Assembly: GCF_029625215.1 (NCBI RefSeq)
Contig: NZ_CP121197.1
Span: forward strand, 2,604,001 to 2,668,000
DNA from: Aurantibacillus circumpalustris
GTDB taxonomy: Bacteria; Bacteroidota; Bacteroidia; B-17B0; Aurantibacillaceae
DNA length: 64,000 nt
Direction of reading: 5' to 3'
Each line of letters begins with the position of its first letter. Positions within the stretch are counted from its first letter, which is position 1. A model generated the notes under the pieces. The model was not told the origin of the DNA and ran no database searches. It saw nothing but the letters and a program-made list of their open reading frames with translations. The position numbers and the translations under genes are program-made. Positions 20,201-28,193 of this stretch are shown in pieces.

Positions 20201-20321
20201 AACTGTACGTTTGCGTGGTTACCTGAGCTGAATAAGAAAAATAGGAAAATAAAAATAAAGTAGTCGCAATTTTTTTTATGTTTATCGCCAGAAAAGATTT
20301 CTTTTTTGGGGTGAGTTTCAT
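17205..20321 (-). CDS. giant secreted protein: glycine-rich domain plus nine Ig-like repeats and T9SS sorting domain
   Basis: 1038 aa from ATG 20321 (MKLTPKKKSF), which starts the signal peptide; the frame is open 17 codons further upstream. After cleavage near YFSYSAQ comes a Gly-rich region (about 60-290, runs such as GGGGGGASG) like the ALK-receptor-type glycine-rich domain. Nine tandem repeats of about 72 residues follow, with the core C-x-G-x(8)-LTASGA-x-SYTW and a conserved YTVTG strand and second Cys, presumably disulfide-linked beta sandwiches. The C-terminus is a Por sorting domain (YPNPSAGIFTIHS ... KLVVNH). Probable surface adhesin. Translation uses no unusual codons; the repeats are diverged in DNA. 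Confidence 0.88.
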   Translation of the reverse strand: MKLTPKKKSFLAINIKKIATTLFLFSYFSYSAQVTTQTYSYTGSVQTFTVPSCVFNLTLNVSGAKGGASAGSIPGGLGGSASGVLSVIPGDVIHIYVGSSTGYNGGGLAGFSTCTAALAGCGGGATDIRLNGISLTDRVIVGGGGGGASGNRIQFCGRGNGGGGGGGYYGGGGGSAWPGGTGWTMSTGGTQISGGLAGTSVYTISSPGSNGAPGTQGSGGNGGCEIASNQAGTAAGVPGGAGGGLFGAPGQYVGVGGGGNEATGNWTGMSGAGGSSYTGTLTNGTTVVGASSGDGIATIAYSTGPGTISTAASMCVGGSINLIASGQVSYTWSTGSFASSITIAPSLSASYTVIGTNLLGCNSTTVFNVSVDGSGPTIGISASANSVCPGNTVALTALGAASYTWSGGIQNGTPFPLFSSAIYTVSGSNSCGTATAATSLFISPAPVINITASTPSVCSGNSVMLTASGASSYTWTGNIANGSAFIPSVTNAYTVTGTSTLNCSGIAITTITVYNSPSIPPTLNQNTICLGSSAILTAFGATNYSWSPGNLNTASISVSPSITTIYTVTQSNASCAEIKTISLVVNPALVVAAIASNTSICANHVATLAAAGALTYTWLPGNLNGSNITVSPASSIIYTINASDGICSTSTLLALNVNPNPTLVISASPLTICPGDISTLTISGASSYTWVPGNLSGTNPTVSPNVTSLYSVTGENNFGCTSGTSEVIIVSQTPTITAGATKPLVCSGAPSTLTVTGANTYSWSVGSQNSTITVNPLVSTVYTVTGYSTLYNCPVSKTVAVSIFTPSFSVSGNTAVCQGGSVILSASGANSYTWAGASPSQNFTATPTVATMYVVSATSSSLSVNCVSSASVFVSIAPDPTVSASASKSIVCKGEPAILSGNGASTYLWTGLTGGSTIQVTPIGIQTVYSVTGTDVNGCTGTATVLVKVSNCAGLQKFERQLNGILIYPNPSAGIFTIHSDTEINLRIFDGLGRVIKEIYLSASNNFELRISDLSEAVYYIAGEKDNYQFRSKLVVNH

Positions 20322-20421
20322 GTTGTGTATGTTATCTAGAATGAAATTAGAAAATATATTGACAATCAACAATTTTCATCTGTTAAATTGCATATTTAAC
20401 AGATGAAGTTTAAGACTGATT

Positions 20422-21039
20422 TTATTGCATTCGTTTTTCTTGCTCACTTATATTGATTGTTTTTTCAAGCCGTGACAATCTTGTTTTTTCTTGCTTCGCT
20501 GTCATAATCCAATGAATCATTACTTTTTTATAAGAAGGAGCTTGCGCAGTAAAATAATTCCAAGCTGTTTTATTTTTTTTAAATTCTTTTTTAAATTTTT
20601 TGTCAAGTACTGCGGGTTCTTTTTCGTGCGAATAAATTTTAGATTTAGTTTCAGTGCGTAAACTAAATGCTTTTTGTCCTTCCGGCCTCATTAGTCCGGC
20701 CTTTATGAGCTCTTCAATTTTTTTAATATTGACTGCGCTCCAAATACTCGTGCTTCTTCTGGGTGTAAAACGAATGCTGTAACTGTCTTCATCAATCGAT
20801 CTTCTCACACCATCAATCCAACCAAAACACAAAGCCTGATCAACTGATTGAGGCCAAGTCATGGAAGCTTTATTAGTGCCTATTTTGTAAAAGCCGACTA
20901 ATAATTCTGTTTCTTTTTTATAGTTTTTTTCTAACCATTTCCTGAAGAGTTCTTGTGTTGCAAAAAAAGTTGGTTTCATTTGGTTGTGGAGTGATTTGTT
21001 ATTGGTTGACTGCGGCACAATTGCATCCTGCTTTAGCAT
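20422..21039 (-). CDS. YdeI/OmpD-associated family protein
   Basis: 205 aa (185 aa if the ATG at 20979, MKPTFFATQELF, is used, which matches the family start better). Contains the family signature blocks FRKWLEKNYKKETELLVGFYK, SMTWPQSVDQALCFGWIDGV, RFTPRRSTSIWSAVNI and GLMRPEGQKAF, followed by a basic C-terminal segment. Homologues are small cytoplasmic proteins linked by name to bacteriocin or stress tolerance, but no molecular activity is established. Single gene; intergenic spaces on both sides are short. Confidence 0.8.
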   Translation of the reverse strand: MLKQDAIVPQSTNNKSLHNQMKPTFFATQELFRKWLEKNYKKETELLVGFYKIGTNKASMTWPQSVDQALCFGWIDGVRRSIDEDSYSIRFTPRRSTSIWSAVNIKKIEELIKAGLMRPEGQKAFSLRTETKSKIYSHEKEPAVLDKKFKKEFKKNKTAWNYFTAQAPSYKKVMIHWIMTAKQEKTRLSRLEKTINISEQEKRMQ

Positions 21040-21063
21040 TATGTAAATTTTAATTTTTCATTA

Positions 21064-21714
21064 TTATTCTGGAAATGAAATTTCTCCACATGGTATGATG
21101 TAACTATTAACAAGCTCTAGAGCAAGGTACATGGTTGATGAATTCTCTGATTTATTTGAAACGCTTGTAATACTGTCATGCCTGTTTAAATGAAATTTAG
21201 AGTTACTTGTGATCAATTCCATGCGCATAAACTCTCCGTCTATTACGTTAGTGAGTACACCAAAGGTCATAACAAGTCTTTCGTTTGGATTTATGATTTT
21301 GTCTAAAGAAACCGGCTTATCTACATCTTTGTCTAAAAATGTTTTTAACTCTACGGACATACTATTATCAAAATGTTGTCTGTCTGGCGTTAATTCTCGC
21401 GGCAAAAGCAAGATCTTAGCTTTCAGACTATTAGTTGAGCGTAGAGAATTATATTCTTTTGAGAAAGAAATTTTTAAACGAATAGGAACTACACTATCGT
21501 TAGTGATAGTTGTTGTAATATATCTATAATTAAACGCTGTCCCCGCAGTGTCATAATATTGAAAACCTTGTCTTGGTCCATTTTCAATGGATATATTAGA
21601 ATATTTTTTGGAATAACTGCCATAGTATTTTTCCGATTTATGCTCTTTACACAGATCCTCCGAACAAGAATAAAACCCACATAATAATCCAAATGCGATA
21701 ATATGTTTTTTCAT
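21064..21714 (-). CDS. uncharacterised lipoprotein
   Basis: 216 aa. N-terminal signal with lipobox FYSC (Cys17) and a following SED that does not match the export-exception rule clearly. The rest is soluble, beta-rich, with no domain that I recognise. The body starts with the tyrosine-rich YYGSYSKKYSN. ATG start. It is adjacent to the palindromic site that precedes the higBA unit, so it may belong to the same accessory stretch. Confidence 0.65.
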   Translation of the reverse strand: MKKHIIAFGLLCGFYSCSEDLCKEHKSEKYYGSYSKKYSNISIENGPRQGFQYYDTAGTAFNYRYITTTITNDSVVPIRLKISFSKEYNSLRSTNSLKAKILLLPRELTPDRQHFDNSMSVELKTFLDKDVDKPVSLDKIINPNERLVMTFGVLTNVIDGEFMRMELITSNSKFHLNRHDSITSVSNKSENSSTMYLALELVNSYIIPCGEISFPE

Positions 21715-21734
21715 TTAAGATATCCTGAAGTATA

Positions 21735-21840
21735 GTTATAACGTTTTGCAGCCTTGCGCCGTTTTTTGTTATGTCAAGTTACACATTTGAGCGTTAACCC
21801 GCAAAAAATGGTCGCAAGACTGTTGTTATGCAGCGTTGTG
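21735..21840. repeat. imperfect palindrome with GTTATGC at cassette-like boundary
   Basis: Long inverted repeat: CTTGCGCCGTTTTTTG (21753-21768) pairs with CAAAAAATGGTCGCAAG (21802-21818) around a 33-nt loop. A GTTATGC heptamer (21825-21831) overlaps the higA stop, and the reverse GCATAAC occurs at 22521-22527 on the far side of higBA. The layout recalls integron attC-type recombination sites but does not match the consensus exactly. It may also act as a terminator-like structure for higBA, though it is not followed by a clean U-tract. Confidence 0.5.
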
Positions 21841-22125
21841 AACGTACTGCTTTATTGAATTTAAGTCTTTTTGCTTATGGGTCTTTTCGTCTTCAATGTC
21901 AAAATCGTCTTGGAGTCCGAGCCAAAATTTAGCGGAGTTGCCGAAAAATTTGGAAAGCCTTAACGCTGTGTCCGCTGTGATTCGTCTCTTACCTTTAATA
22001 ATTTCAGAAATGCGCGTCTGCGGGATTGAGATTTCTTTTGAAAGTCTATATGCAGTTATTTCAAGCGGAATTAAAAATTCTTCTGATAAAATTTCTCCTG
22101 GGTGAATATTTTTCAATTTTTTCAT
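21826..22125 (-). CDS. higA: HigA-family antitoxin (XRE helix-turn-helix)
   Basis: 99 aa. HTH motif at about 22-60 (AYRLSKEISIPQTRISEIIKGKRRITADTALRLSKFFG), and the N-terminal IHPGEILSEEFLIPLEIT typical of the HigA/VapI antitoxins. Neutralises the HigB ribonuclease and represses its own promoter in known members. Lies 11 bp downstream of the toxin gene on the same strand, the toxin-first order characteristic of higBA. Confidence 0.92.
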   Translation of the reverse strand: MKKLKNIHPGEILSEEFLIPLEITAYRLSKEISIPQTRISEIIKGKRRITADTALRLSKFFGNSAKFWLGLQDDFDIEDEKTHKQKDLNSIKQYVHNAA

Positions 22126-22136
22126 TGTCTTTGTTT

Positions 22137-22418
22137 TTAGTGATAATCTATTAATTCAACGTTAAAAGAATTTCCTTTTGTCCATTGAAAAATTAAGCGC
22201 CATTGGTCATTTACTCGAATAGAATAAAAGTCTTTGCGATTGCCTTTAAGTTTTTCGAATCTGTTAGAAGGCGGAATCATAAGATCTTTAATGTCGAAAG
22301 AGTTATTCAGCATTCTTAATTTTCTTCGGGCAGTTTCTTGTATGTCTGTCGAGAAACCTTTAACCCATTCACCGTCCCAGATTTTTTGGGTTGTCTTGTC
22401 GCCAAACGATACGATCAT
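22137..22418 (-). CDS. higB: HigB-family toxin (RelE/ParE fold ribosome-dependent RNase)
   Basis: 93 aa. Typical HigB blocks: TQKIWDGEWVKGFS near the N-terminus, RRKLRMLNNSFDIKDLMIPPSNRFEKLKG, then YSIRVNDQWRLIFQW and the terminal VELIDYH with the conserved His. Family members cleave mRNA in the ribosomal A site. The gene is preceded by a promoter/operator and forms a bicistron with higA. Confidence 0.93.
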   Translation of the reverse strand: MIVSFGDKTTQKIWDGEWVKGFSTDIQETARRKLRMLNNSFDIKDLMIPPSNRFEKLKGNRKDFYSIRVNDQWRLIFQWTKGNSFNVELIDYH

Positions 22419-22429
22419 ACTGTCTTTTT

Positions 22430-22467
22430 ACGTTACTAACGTCAAAGGTAAGCATTTGTTTTATTGT
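22430..22467 (-). promoter_or_regulatory. higBA promoter and operator
   Basis: On the minus strand, a perfect -7 box TACCTTTG (plus-strand CAAAGGTA, 22443-22450) is immediately followed by the palindrome ACGTTAGTAACGT (22430-22442), 11 bp before the higB ATG. A candidate -33 TTG lies about 20 bp further upstream. The palindrome placed at the transcription start is a natural operator for HigA autorepression. Confidence 0.7.
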
Positions 22468-22524
22468 CTGCAAGTTTATTTTTGGAAGAATATTGTCCGA
22501 TTGTCGGTCTGTACAATACGGCAT

Positions 22525-22620
22525 AACTACTGGCTTGGCGCATAAACAACCGCTTACAAATATTTACAAACGTTTATTATTGACTAAGTAAAGATAAATG
22601 TAATCCTGTATACTCCAAAT
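22525..22620 (+). repeat. direct repeat copy A flanking the phosphatase block
   Basis: 96 bp that align with 30278-30372 at roughly 78 percent by eye. Identical segments include AACTACTGGCTTGGCGC, GCTTACAAAT and AAGTAAAGATAA. Copy A lies just past the 3' end of the first phosphatase gene and next to higBA. No reading frame. Confidence 0.75.
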
Positions 22621-22640
22621 TGATATTTGCGAATAGTTTT

Positions 22641-24878
22641 TTAGATTTTTATACCAATCACACACACATCATCTACTTGCTCTAACTCTCCTTTCCATTC
22701 AGAGAACACTTTGTCAATGAGTAAAGTTTGTTGTTCTGGGTCTAAATTAGAGTGTTGTAATAACAAATCTGAAAATTGTTTGTACTTAAATTTTTTGCCA
22801 TTTGGCCCGCCGAATTGATCTGCAAGACCATCTGTAAATAAATAGAAGGTGGTGTTTTCTTTGTATTCTAGTTCGTGCGTGGTAAATGGTTTTGCATGAT
22901 CAGTTTTACCAATAGGTTGTTTATCGGCTTTAATTTCTTTGAGTTCATTGTTTTGAATATACCAAAGCGGATTGTTTGCGCCACTCCAATACACTTTTTG
23001 ATTTTGTCTATCAATGCAAAGCAGCGAAATATCCATGCCGTCTTTTACTTCGCTGGTGCTTTTTTCAAAGGTTTCTAAAACTAAATCTCTGGTGCGGTCT
23101 AGGATTTTGCCCGTTTCAGTTTCTTTAAATTCTTTCACTGAGCGGTTTAACGCATTTGAACAAACCACAGAAACCATCGCGCCAGGAACACCATGACCAG
23201 TGCTATCTGCGGCTGCAATAAAGAATTTGCTTCCAACACATTCAGCCCAATAAAAATCACCGGCGACAATATCCTTTGGTCTATAAAGAATAAAATTATC
23301 TGGCACATGTTTATTCACAAATTCTTTTGGTGGTAGAATGGCTTCCTGTAAACGTTTGGCGTAGGTGATGCTATCGGTTATTTCTTTTTGTTTTTCTTCG
23401 ACGAGATGCTTTTGACTTGCGATGGTTGCATTTTTAATAGATAACTCCTTATTTGCTTTCTGTTTCTGCTTATAACTTCTGAAAATGAAAAGAGAAAGTA
23501 TAATCACGAAAAATAAACCAAAACCGATAATGTAAATTATTGTCTTTTGTTTTTCCTTTTCTGCTTTTGACAATTCATCTTTTTTTCTTTGTTGTTCTAA
23601 CAACCTCGATTCATTTCTGTCATTTTCATAATTCATTTCTCTAAATAATAGTTCCTGACTATTTTCATGTTTCAAAATTGAATCATTTAGTATATAATAT
23701 TTTAGATGATATTCTGTTGTTTTATATTTATCTCCTTTTACAGCGTAAGCTTCATATAACCTTTTGCTTATTGCTCTTTCATTGTAAATGTCTAATCTTT
23801 TACTTGCTATATCTTCTGCCATAAGATTGTATTTTAAAGAAAGATCAATTCTATTTTGTTTAAGATAAATTTCTCCAATTGCTAAAAGTGTACCGACTAA
23901 AGCGTTTTTCGCTCGTATATGAACCATTAATTTTAATCCTTCGAGATGATATTCTAAAGCTTTGTCTAAATTATTTTCATCTAGATATATATCCCCGATT
24001 CCACTAATTACCTGGCCCATTATAATTGTATCTTGCAGGTTTTTACCTATCTCTAACGCTAGAAATTTATATTCTCTAGCCTCTGGGTATTTTCCAACTT
24101 TACTATAACAATAGGATATGTGGTATAATAATTTAACCTTTTGGCGCCCCTCAAGAATATTTTGTAATTGATTATAACCTTTTAAACAGTATGTTAAAGC
24201 TTGATTATAATCTTTGAGGTCTGCGTAATTTATTCCAATATTGAAAAGTATCCATGGAGTAGATTCTTTATCATTAATTTCCTCTAAAATTTTTAAAGCT
24301 TTTAAATTATAGCTTAGCGATTTTTTTGTATTCCTAATCCTTGCATATACTGTGGCAATTTTTTTCAATGTATTAGCCTCCTCTTTTTTGTCACCAACAA
24401 TTTCTTGTTTTTTCAATCTTTGCATCAGAATTTCCATTGCTTTTGTAATATTTTTCTGCGTAATATAGCATTCAACAATATCATCAATAACACCTTTTAC
24501 TCCTTCCTTGTCTTTTAATTTGTAATTTATTTGAAGGCATATTTGATTGTACTCTTGCAGTTTTGTTAAGTTCGATTTCGAATTGTAATAAACTTTAAAG
24601 TAGAGGTAAACTTCAAGTTTTTTTCTTAAATATTTTTGCTGTTCTGATGGTACATTTGCTTGTGACAGTAGTCGATTTACAATATCCAATGCAGGCGTGG
24701 CATATTTCAAATTTTCTTCAATATTACATGATTCACATAGCTTTAAGTATAGGTTTAACCGGGAAGAATCTGACGATGTTCTATTGAGTAAAAAATTAAG
24801 TGAATCCATTGTTCTATTCTGACCAAATATATTTTGGCTAAAACATAATAGGCAAATTATTAAAAAAAAGTTTTTCAT
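22641..24878 (-). CDS. TPR-SpoIIE phosphatase, paralogue 1 of the local cluster
   Basis: 745 aa from ATG 24878 (MKNFFLIICLLCFSQNIFGQ signal peptide). A further upstream start would overlap the neighbouring gene's end. TPR array about 30-415, one transmembrane helix about 450-470, coiled-coil linker, then the SpoIIE phosphatase (GDFYWAE at ~538, ADSTGHGVPGAM, KDGMDISLL, TDGLADQFGG, VDDVCVIG). From about 22645 to 23412 the DNA is nearly identical to paralogues 2 and 3, except a block at about 23078-23218 that is strongly diverged although the protein changes little. It starts 29 bp after paralogue 2 on the same strand, so the two are probably one operon. Confidence 0.9.
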   Translation of the reverse strand: MKNFFLIICLLCFSQNIFGQNRTMDSLNFLLNRTSSDSSRLNLYLKLCESCNIEENLKYATPALDIVNRLLSQANVPSEQQKYLRKKLEVYLYFKVYYNSKSNLTKLQEYNQICLQINYKLKDKEGVKGVIDDIVECYITQKNITKAMEILMQRLKKQEIVGDKKEEANTLKKIATVYARIRNTKKSLSYNLKALKILEEINDKESTPWILFNIGINYADLKDYNQALTYCLKGYNQLQNILEGRQKVKLLYHISYCYSKVGKYPEAREYKFLALEIGKNLQDTIIMGQVISGIGDIYLDENNLDKALEYHLEGLKLMVHIRAKNALVGTLLAIGEIYLKQNRIDLSLKYNLMAEDIASKRLDIYNERAISKRLYEAYAVKGDKYKTTEYHLKYYILNDSILKHENSQELLFREMNYENDRNESRLLEQQRKKDELSKAEKEKQKTIIYIIGFGLFFVIILSLFIFRSYKQKQKANKELSIKNATIASQKHLVEEKQKEITDSITYAKRLQEAILPPKEFVNKHVPDNFILYRPKDIVAGDFYWAECVGSKFFIAAADSTGHGVPGAMVSVVCSNALNRSVKEFKETETGKILDRTRDLVLETFEKSTSEVKDGMDISLLCIDRQNQKVYWSGANNPLWYIQNNELKEIKADKQPIGKTDHAKPFTTHELEYKENTTFYLFTDGLADQFGGPNGKKFKYKQFSDLLLQHSNLDPEQQTLLIDKVFSEWKGELEQVDDVCVIGIKI

Positions 24879-24907
24879 TAAGGGTGGAGAATATATAATA
24901 AATATAC

Positions 24908-27196
24908 CTAAATTTTTATACCAATCACACACACATCATCTACTTGCTCTAACTCTCCTTTCCATTCAGAGAACACTTTGTCAATGAGTAAAGTTTGTTG
25001 TTCTGGGTCTAAATTAGAGTGTTGTAATAACAAATCTGAAAATTGTTTGTACTTAAATTTTTTGCCATTTGGCCCGCCGAATTGATCTGCAAGACCATCT
25101 GTAAATAAATAGAAGATGGTGTTTTCTTTGTATTCTAGTTCGTGCGTGGTAAATGGTTTTGCATGATCAGTTTTACCAATAGGTTGTTTATCGGCTTTAA
25201 TTTCTTTGAGTTCATTGTTTTGAATATACCAAAGCGGATTATTTGCGCCACTCCAATACACTTTTTGATTTTGTCTATCAATGCAAAGCAGCGAAATATC
25301 CATGCCGTCTTTTACTTCGCTGGTGCTTTTTTCAAAGGTTTCTATGACAAGTTCTCGTGTTTTATCAAGAATTTTTCCAGTTTCTCTTAATCCAAATTCC
25401 TTTACGCTTCGGTTTAAAGCGTTACTGCAAACTACAGAAACCATGGCGCCAGGAACACCGTGCCCAGTGCTGTCTGCGGCTGCAATAAAGAATTTGCTTC
25501 CGACACATTCAGCCCAATAAAAATCACCGGCGACAATATCCTTTGGTCTATAAAGAATAAAATTATCTGGCACATGTTTATTCACAAATTCTTTTGGTGG
25601 TAGAATGGCTTCCTGTAAACGTTTGGCGTAGGTGATGCTATCGGTTATTTCTTTTTGTTTTTCTTCGACGAGATGCTTTTGCTGGACAATGACTTCATTT
25701 TTTTGTAGTAATTCTTTATTAGCTTTTTGTTTTTGTCTCAAGCCTCTAAAAATAAACACAACCAATAGTAGAAGCAATAATAATCCTAGGCTCACAGAAT
25801 AAAGTATAATGCGCTGTTTTTTCTTATCCTCATTATACTTCATTTCTTGTTTCTCTTGCGTCATTTGACCCATCATTTTTTGCATCTCCAAATCGCTCTG
25901 AAATTTTTCACGCGCCGCTGCTTTATGAACATCTTCATTGTTGAGTTTTGCATCTAGTTTTTTAAAATTTTGATAATGTAAAAAAGCACCTTTAAAATCC
26001 TTAGTTGTAGAGTCAATACGATAAGCAAGTTTTTCTGATTTCATTAAATTTTGTGCTCCGGCATTGTTCTTAATCATAATCTGCAGAGAGCGATCTGAAT
26101 ATAATTTTGCCTGAGCATAATTTTTTTGTCCAAAGTAATCGTTGGCAAGCATTCCACAGATTATGGCAATTGGGTCTTCAGCTCCTAAGCGCTCTACTAT
26201 TTTTAATGTACTGAGATGAATTTTGAGTGCGTTTACATAATCATTTTGCATCGCATATATTTCTCCTTTTGTTACAAGACTCCAAAATATGGTACGAAAA
26301 TCATCGGCTTCTTCTGCCAAACGATTCGCTTTTTCGGCGTTCTGTAAAGCCAAAATGTAATCGTGTTTTTCAACATAAACGTCAGCTTTTTTCATATATA
26401 TTTGAGGTAAAGCATTTTTGTTTTGCTCTTTTTCGTAACGTTCGATGGACTTGTTATAATATTCGATTGCTTTATCAAAATGAAAAATCCCTGCGTAAAA
26501 TTTTCCAATTAGAAAATAGCCTCGTGCCCAGCGGGTAGAGTCGTTAATTTCTTTTTCTAAAACAGAAGCTTTTTCAAGATAATTTAAGGCTTGCGCAGTA
26601 TCACCTTGTGCGGCATAGAGAAACATAATTTGAACCAAGAACTGAGACATTCCTTTTTTATAGTCTGCTTTTTTTGCAATCTGCAACCCTTCTTGTAAAC
26701 ATTCTAATTGCATAATAATGTTTCCTTGATCTTTGTACATATTAGCAATAGCAACTCTTGTTCTTATAATGTTTTCCCAATCTTTAAGTTCTTCATATGT
26801 AGTAAGAGCTTGTTGACTATATTCTAAAGACTTGTCATTGCCAATTCTGCCTTCACAGAAAGAGACTAGTGCTGAAGCCTTATAGTGTAATAATTCTTTT
26901 CTCTGGACTGTGTCCTTAATTGTGGATAAAAGTCGATTAGTCATTTCTAACATGGGCGTTGCGTATTTTATAACGTCGTCGCTGTGACATATTTCACAAA
27001 TTGAGTTATACAAGCGCAATTTTATACTGTCGTGTGATGCAGCTTTTACAGCTAGCAACATGGAGTCAATTCTTTTATTGGTTTCTTTAACTTTTTGATT
27101 GATTATGGCGTCAATGGATTTTACTTGCCCGTATAAACTGAGTTTGCATAGCATGAAAGTGCAAATGAATAACAAAATGAATATTAAATTTTTCAT
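24908..27196 (-). CDS. TPR-SpoIIE phosphatase, paralogue 2 of the local cluster
   Basis: 762 aa. Signal peptide, TPR sensor region about 45-430, transmembrane helix about 463-485, and the shared SpoIIE output domain (GDFYWAE ~555, ADSTGHG, KDGMD, TDGLADQ, VDDV). The TPR half is clearly different from paralogues 1 and 3, whereas the output half is almost the same at the DNA level. The protein is first in a two-gene run with paralogue 1. Predicted role: periplasmic sensing through TPR, dephosphorylation of a cytoplasmic partner. ATG start; a 206-bp leader separates it from the DUF2306-like gene. Confidence 0.9.
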   Translation of the reverse strand: MKNLIFILLFICTFMLCKLSLYGQVKSIDAIINQKVKETNKRIDSMLLAVKAASHDSIKLRLYNSICEICHSDDVIKYATPMLEMTNRLLSTIKDTVQRKELLHYKASALVSFCEGRIGNDKSLEYSQQALTTYEELKDWENIIRTRVAIANMYKDQGNIIMQLECLQEGLQIAKKADYKKGMSQFLVQIMFLYAAQGDTAQALNYLEKASVLEKEINDSTRWARGYFLIGKFYAGIFHFDKAIEYYNKSIERYEKEQNKNALPQIYMKKADVYVEKHDYILALQNAEKANRLAEEADDFRTIFWSLVTKGEIYAMQNDYVNALKIHLSTLKIVERLGAEDPIAIICGMLANDYFGQKNYAQAKLYSDRSLQIMIKNNAGAQNLMKSEKLAYRIDSTTKDFKGAFLHYQNFKKLDAKLNNEDVHKAAAREKFQSDLEMQKMMGQMTQEKQEMKYNEDKKKQRIILYSVSLGLLLLLLLVVFIFRGLRQKQKANKELLQKNEVIVQQKHLVEEKQKEITDSITYAKRLQEAILPPKEFVNKHVPDNFILYRPKDIVAGDFYWAECVGSKFFIAAADSTGHGVPGAMVSVVCSNALNRSVKEFGLRETGKILDKTRELVIETFEKSTSEVKDGMDISLLCIDRQNQKVYWSGANNPLWYIQNNELKEIKADKQPIGKTDHAKPFTTHELEYKENTIFYLFTDGLADQFGGPNGKKFKYKQFSDLLLQHSNLDPEQQTLLIDKVFSEWKGELEQVDDVCVIGIKI

Positions 27197-27402
27197 AGTT
27201 GGGTCAAAGGTGTTTTATATCAAATGTATATATAAATTTTTGCCTATTCAATGATGCTGAAAAATGGGAGAATGAAAGAATAGAATAAAACGCTTATTAT
27301 AAAGGACACTTGTTTTTAGTGTGTTGCTTTTTTTTAAAATAAAAATACTTAGTCTTTGTATATTTTGTTTTACGGGAGTTGTTTTTTTGCTAGCATAAAA
27401 CT

Positions 27403-28095
27403 CTAATTGTTATTTATTGTTTCCGATTCTAATAGAGACTTAACTTTATTTACTTTATATTTTCCTACCCAGTAAGCAATTAATGGTAGACAGATAAGAT
27501 ATGGGACTATCCAAGACAGCCATTTAATATCTTTGTATGGAAGTAAATCAGAAAGTCGTAGTGCTATCCCGCTTATAAGTGAAATATAAGTAAAGAGCAT
27601 TTTTTCCATGTGATTGTAAAGCCACGATTTTTTGTCTTGACCTTTATTTCTCAAATATCGAAAATCTTTTATGGTAAAGTAGAAAATGAGCCCTGCAAAA
27701 AATGCACGAACAATACTCCATTTATAACCGTGTTCATAAAAGTCGTCATCAATTCTCAGTGCTCCTGCAAGTAAGAGTAAGCCGCCACAAAATAAGATTG
27801 TCAGTGTTGCCCAAACTGTCCAATTTGCTTTTGAATGTTTGTTTTTTAAAATCCAGAATCCCATAAATAAAAGGTAAGAATTGAGTATGGTGAACCCTAA
27901 AAATAAGTCCTTGTATTTAATGCAGTTCATAATGATGGCTGTAACTAGAATTCCAGTAAAAGAATATAAATAAACCAATCCTGAATTTTTATGGAGCTTA
28001 TTTCCTTTTGGGGATGCAACCATTGCCAGTATTCCAGAAAGTAAAGCAACTCCTGTAAAAATAACATGTATTATTGTAAGCGTTGCGTATATCAT
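27403..28095 (-). CDS. DUF2306-like multi-pass membrane protein
   Basis: 230 aa with about seven hydrophobic helices. The first (TIIHVIFTGVALLSGILAMV), followed by KGNKLHKNSGLVYLYSF, is the family pattern: helix, GxxHR/K-type loop, helix. It is related to DUF2306 proteins, which have a heme-protein-like membrane architecture but unknown function. It sits between phosphatase paralogues 2 and 3 on the same strand and may have been carried along with them. Confidence 0.7.
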   Translation of the reverse strand: MIYATLTIIHVIFTGVALLSGILAMVASPKGNKLHKNSGLVYLYSFTGILVTAIIMNCIKYKDLFLGFTILNSYLLFMGFWILKNKHSKANWTVWATLTILFCGGLLLLAGALRIDDDFYEHGYKWSIVRAFFAGLIFYFTIKDFRYLRNKGQDKKSWLYNHMEKMLFTYISLISGIALRLSDLLPYKDIKWLSWIVPYLICLPLIAYWVGKYKVNKVKSLLESETINNN

Positions 28096-28193
28096 AATAA
28101 AAAGTTATAAGTTAATACTAAATGTATTTTAAATTTTAATTCTAATTGTACGCACATTCCTTCTGCAAGCCAAGACAATCTCCTCCGTTTGCG

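Noticed and set aside
24879-24932. Upstream extension of phosphatase paralogue 1
   Set aside because: It would overlap the end of paralogue 2, and the ATG at 24878 begins a proper signal peptide.
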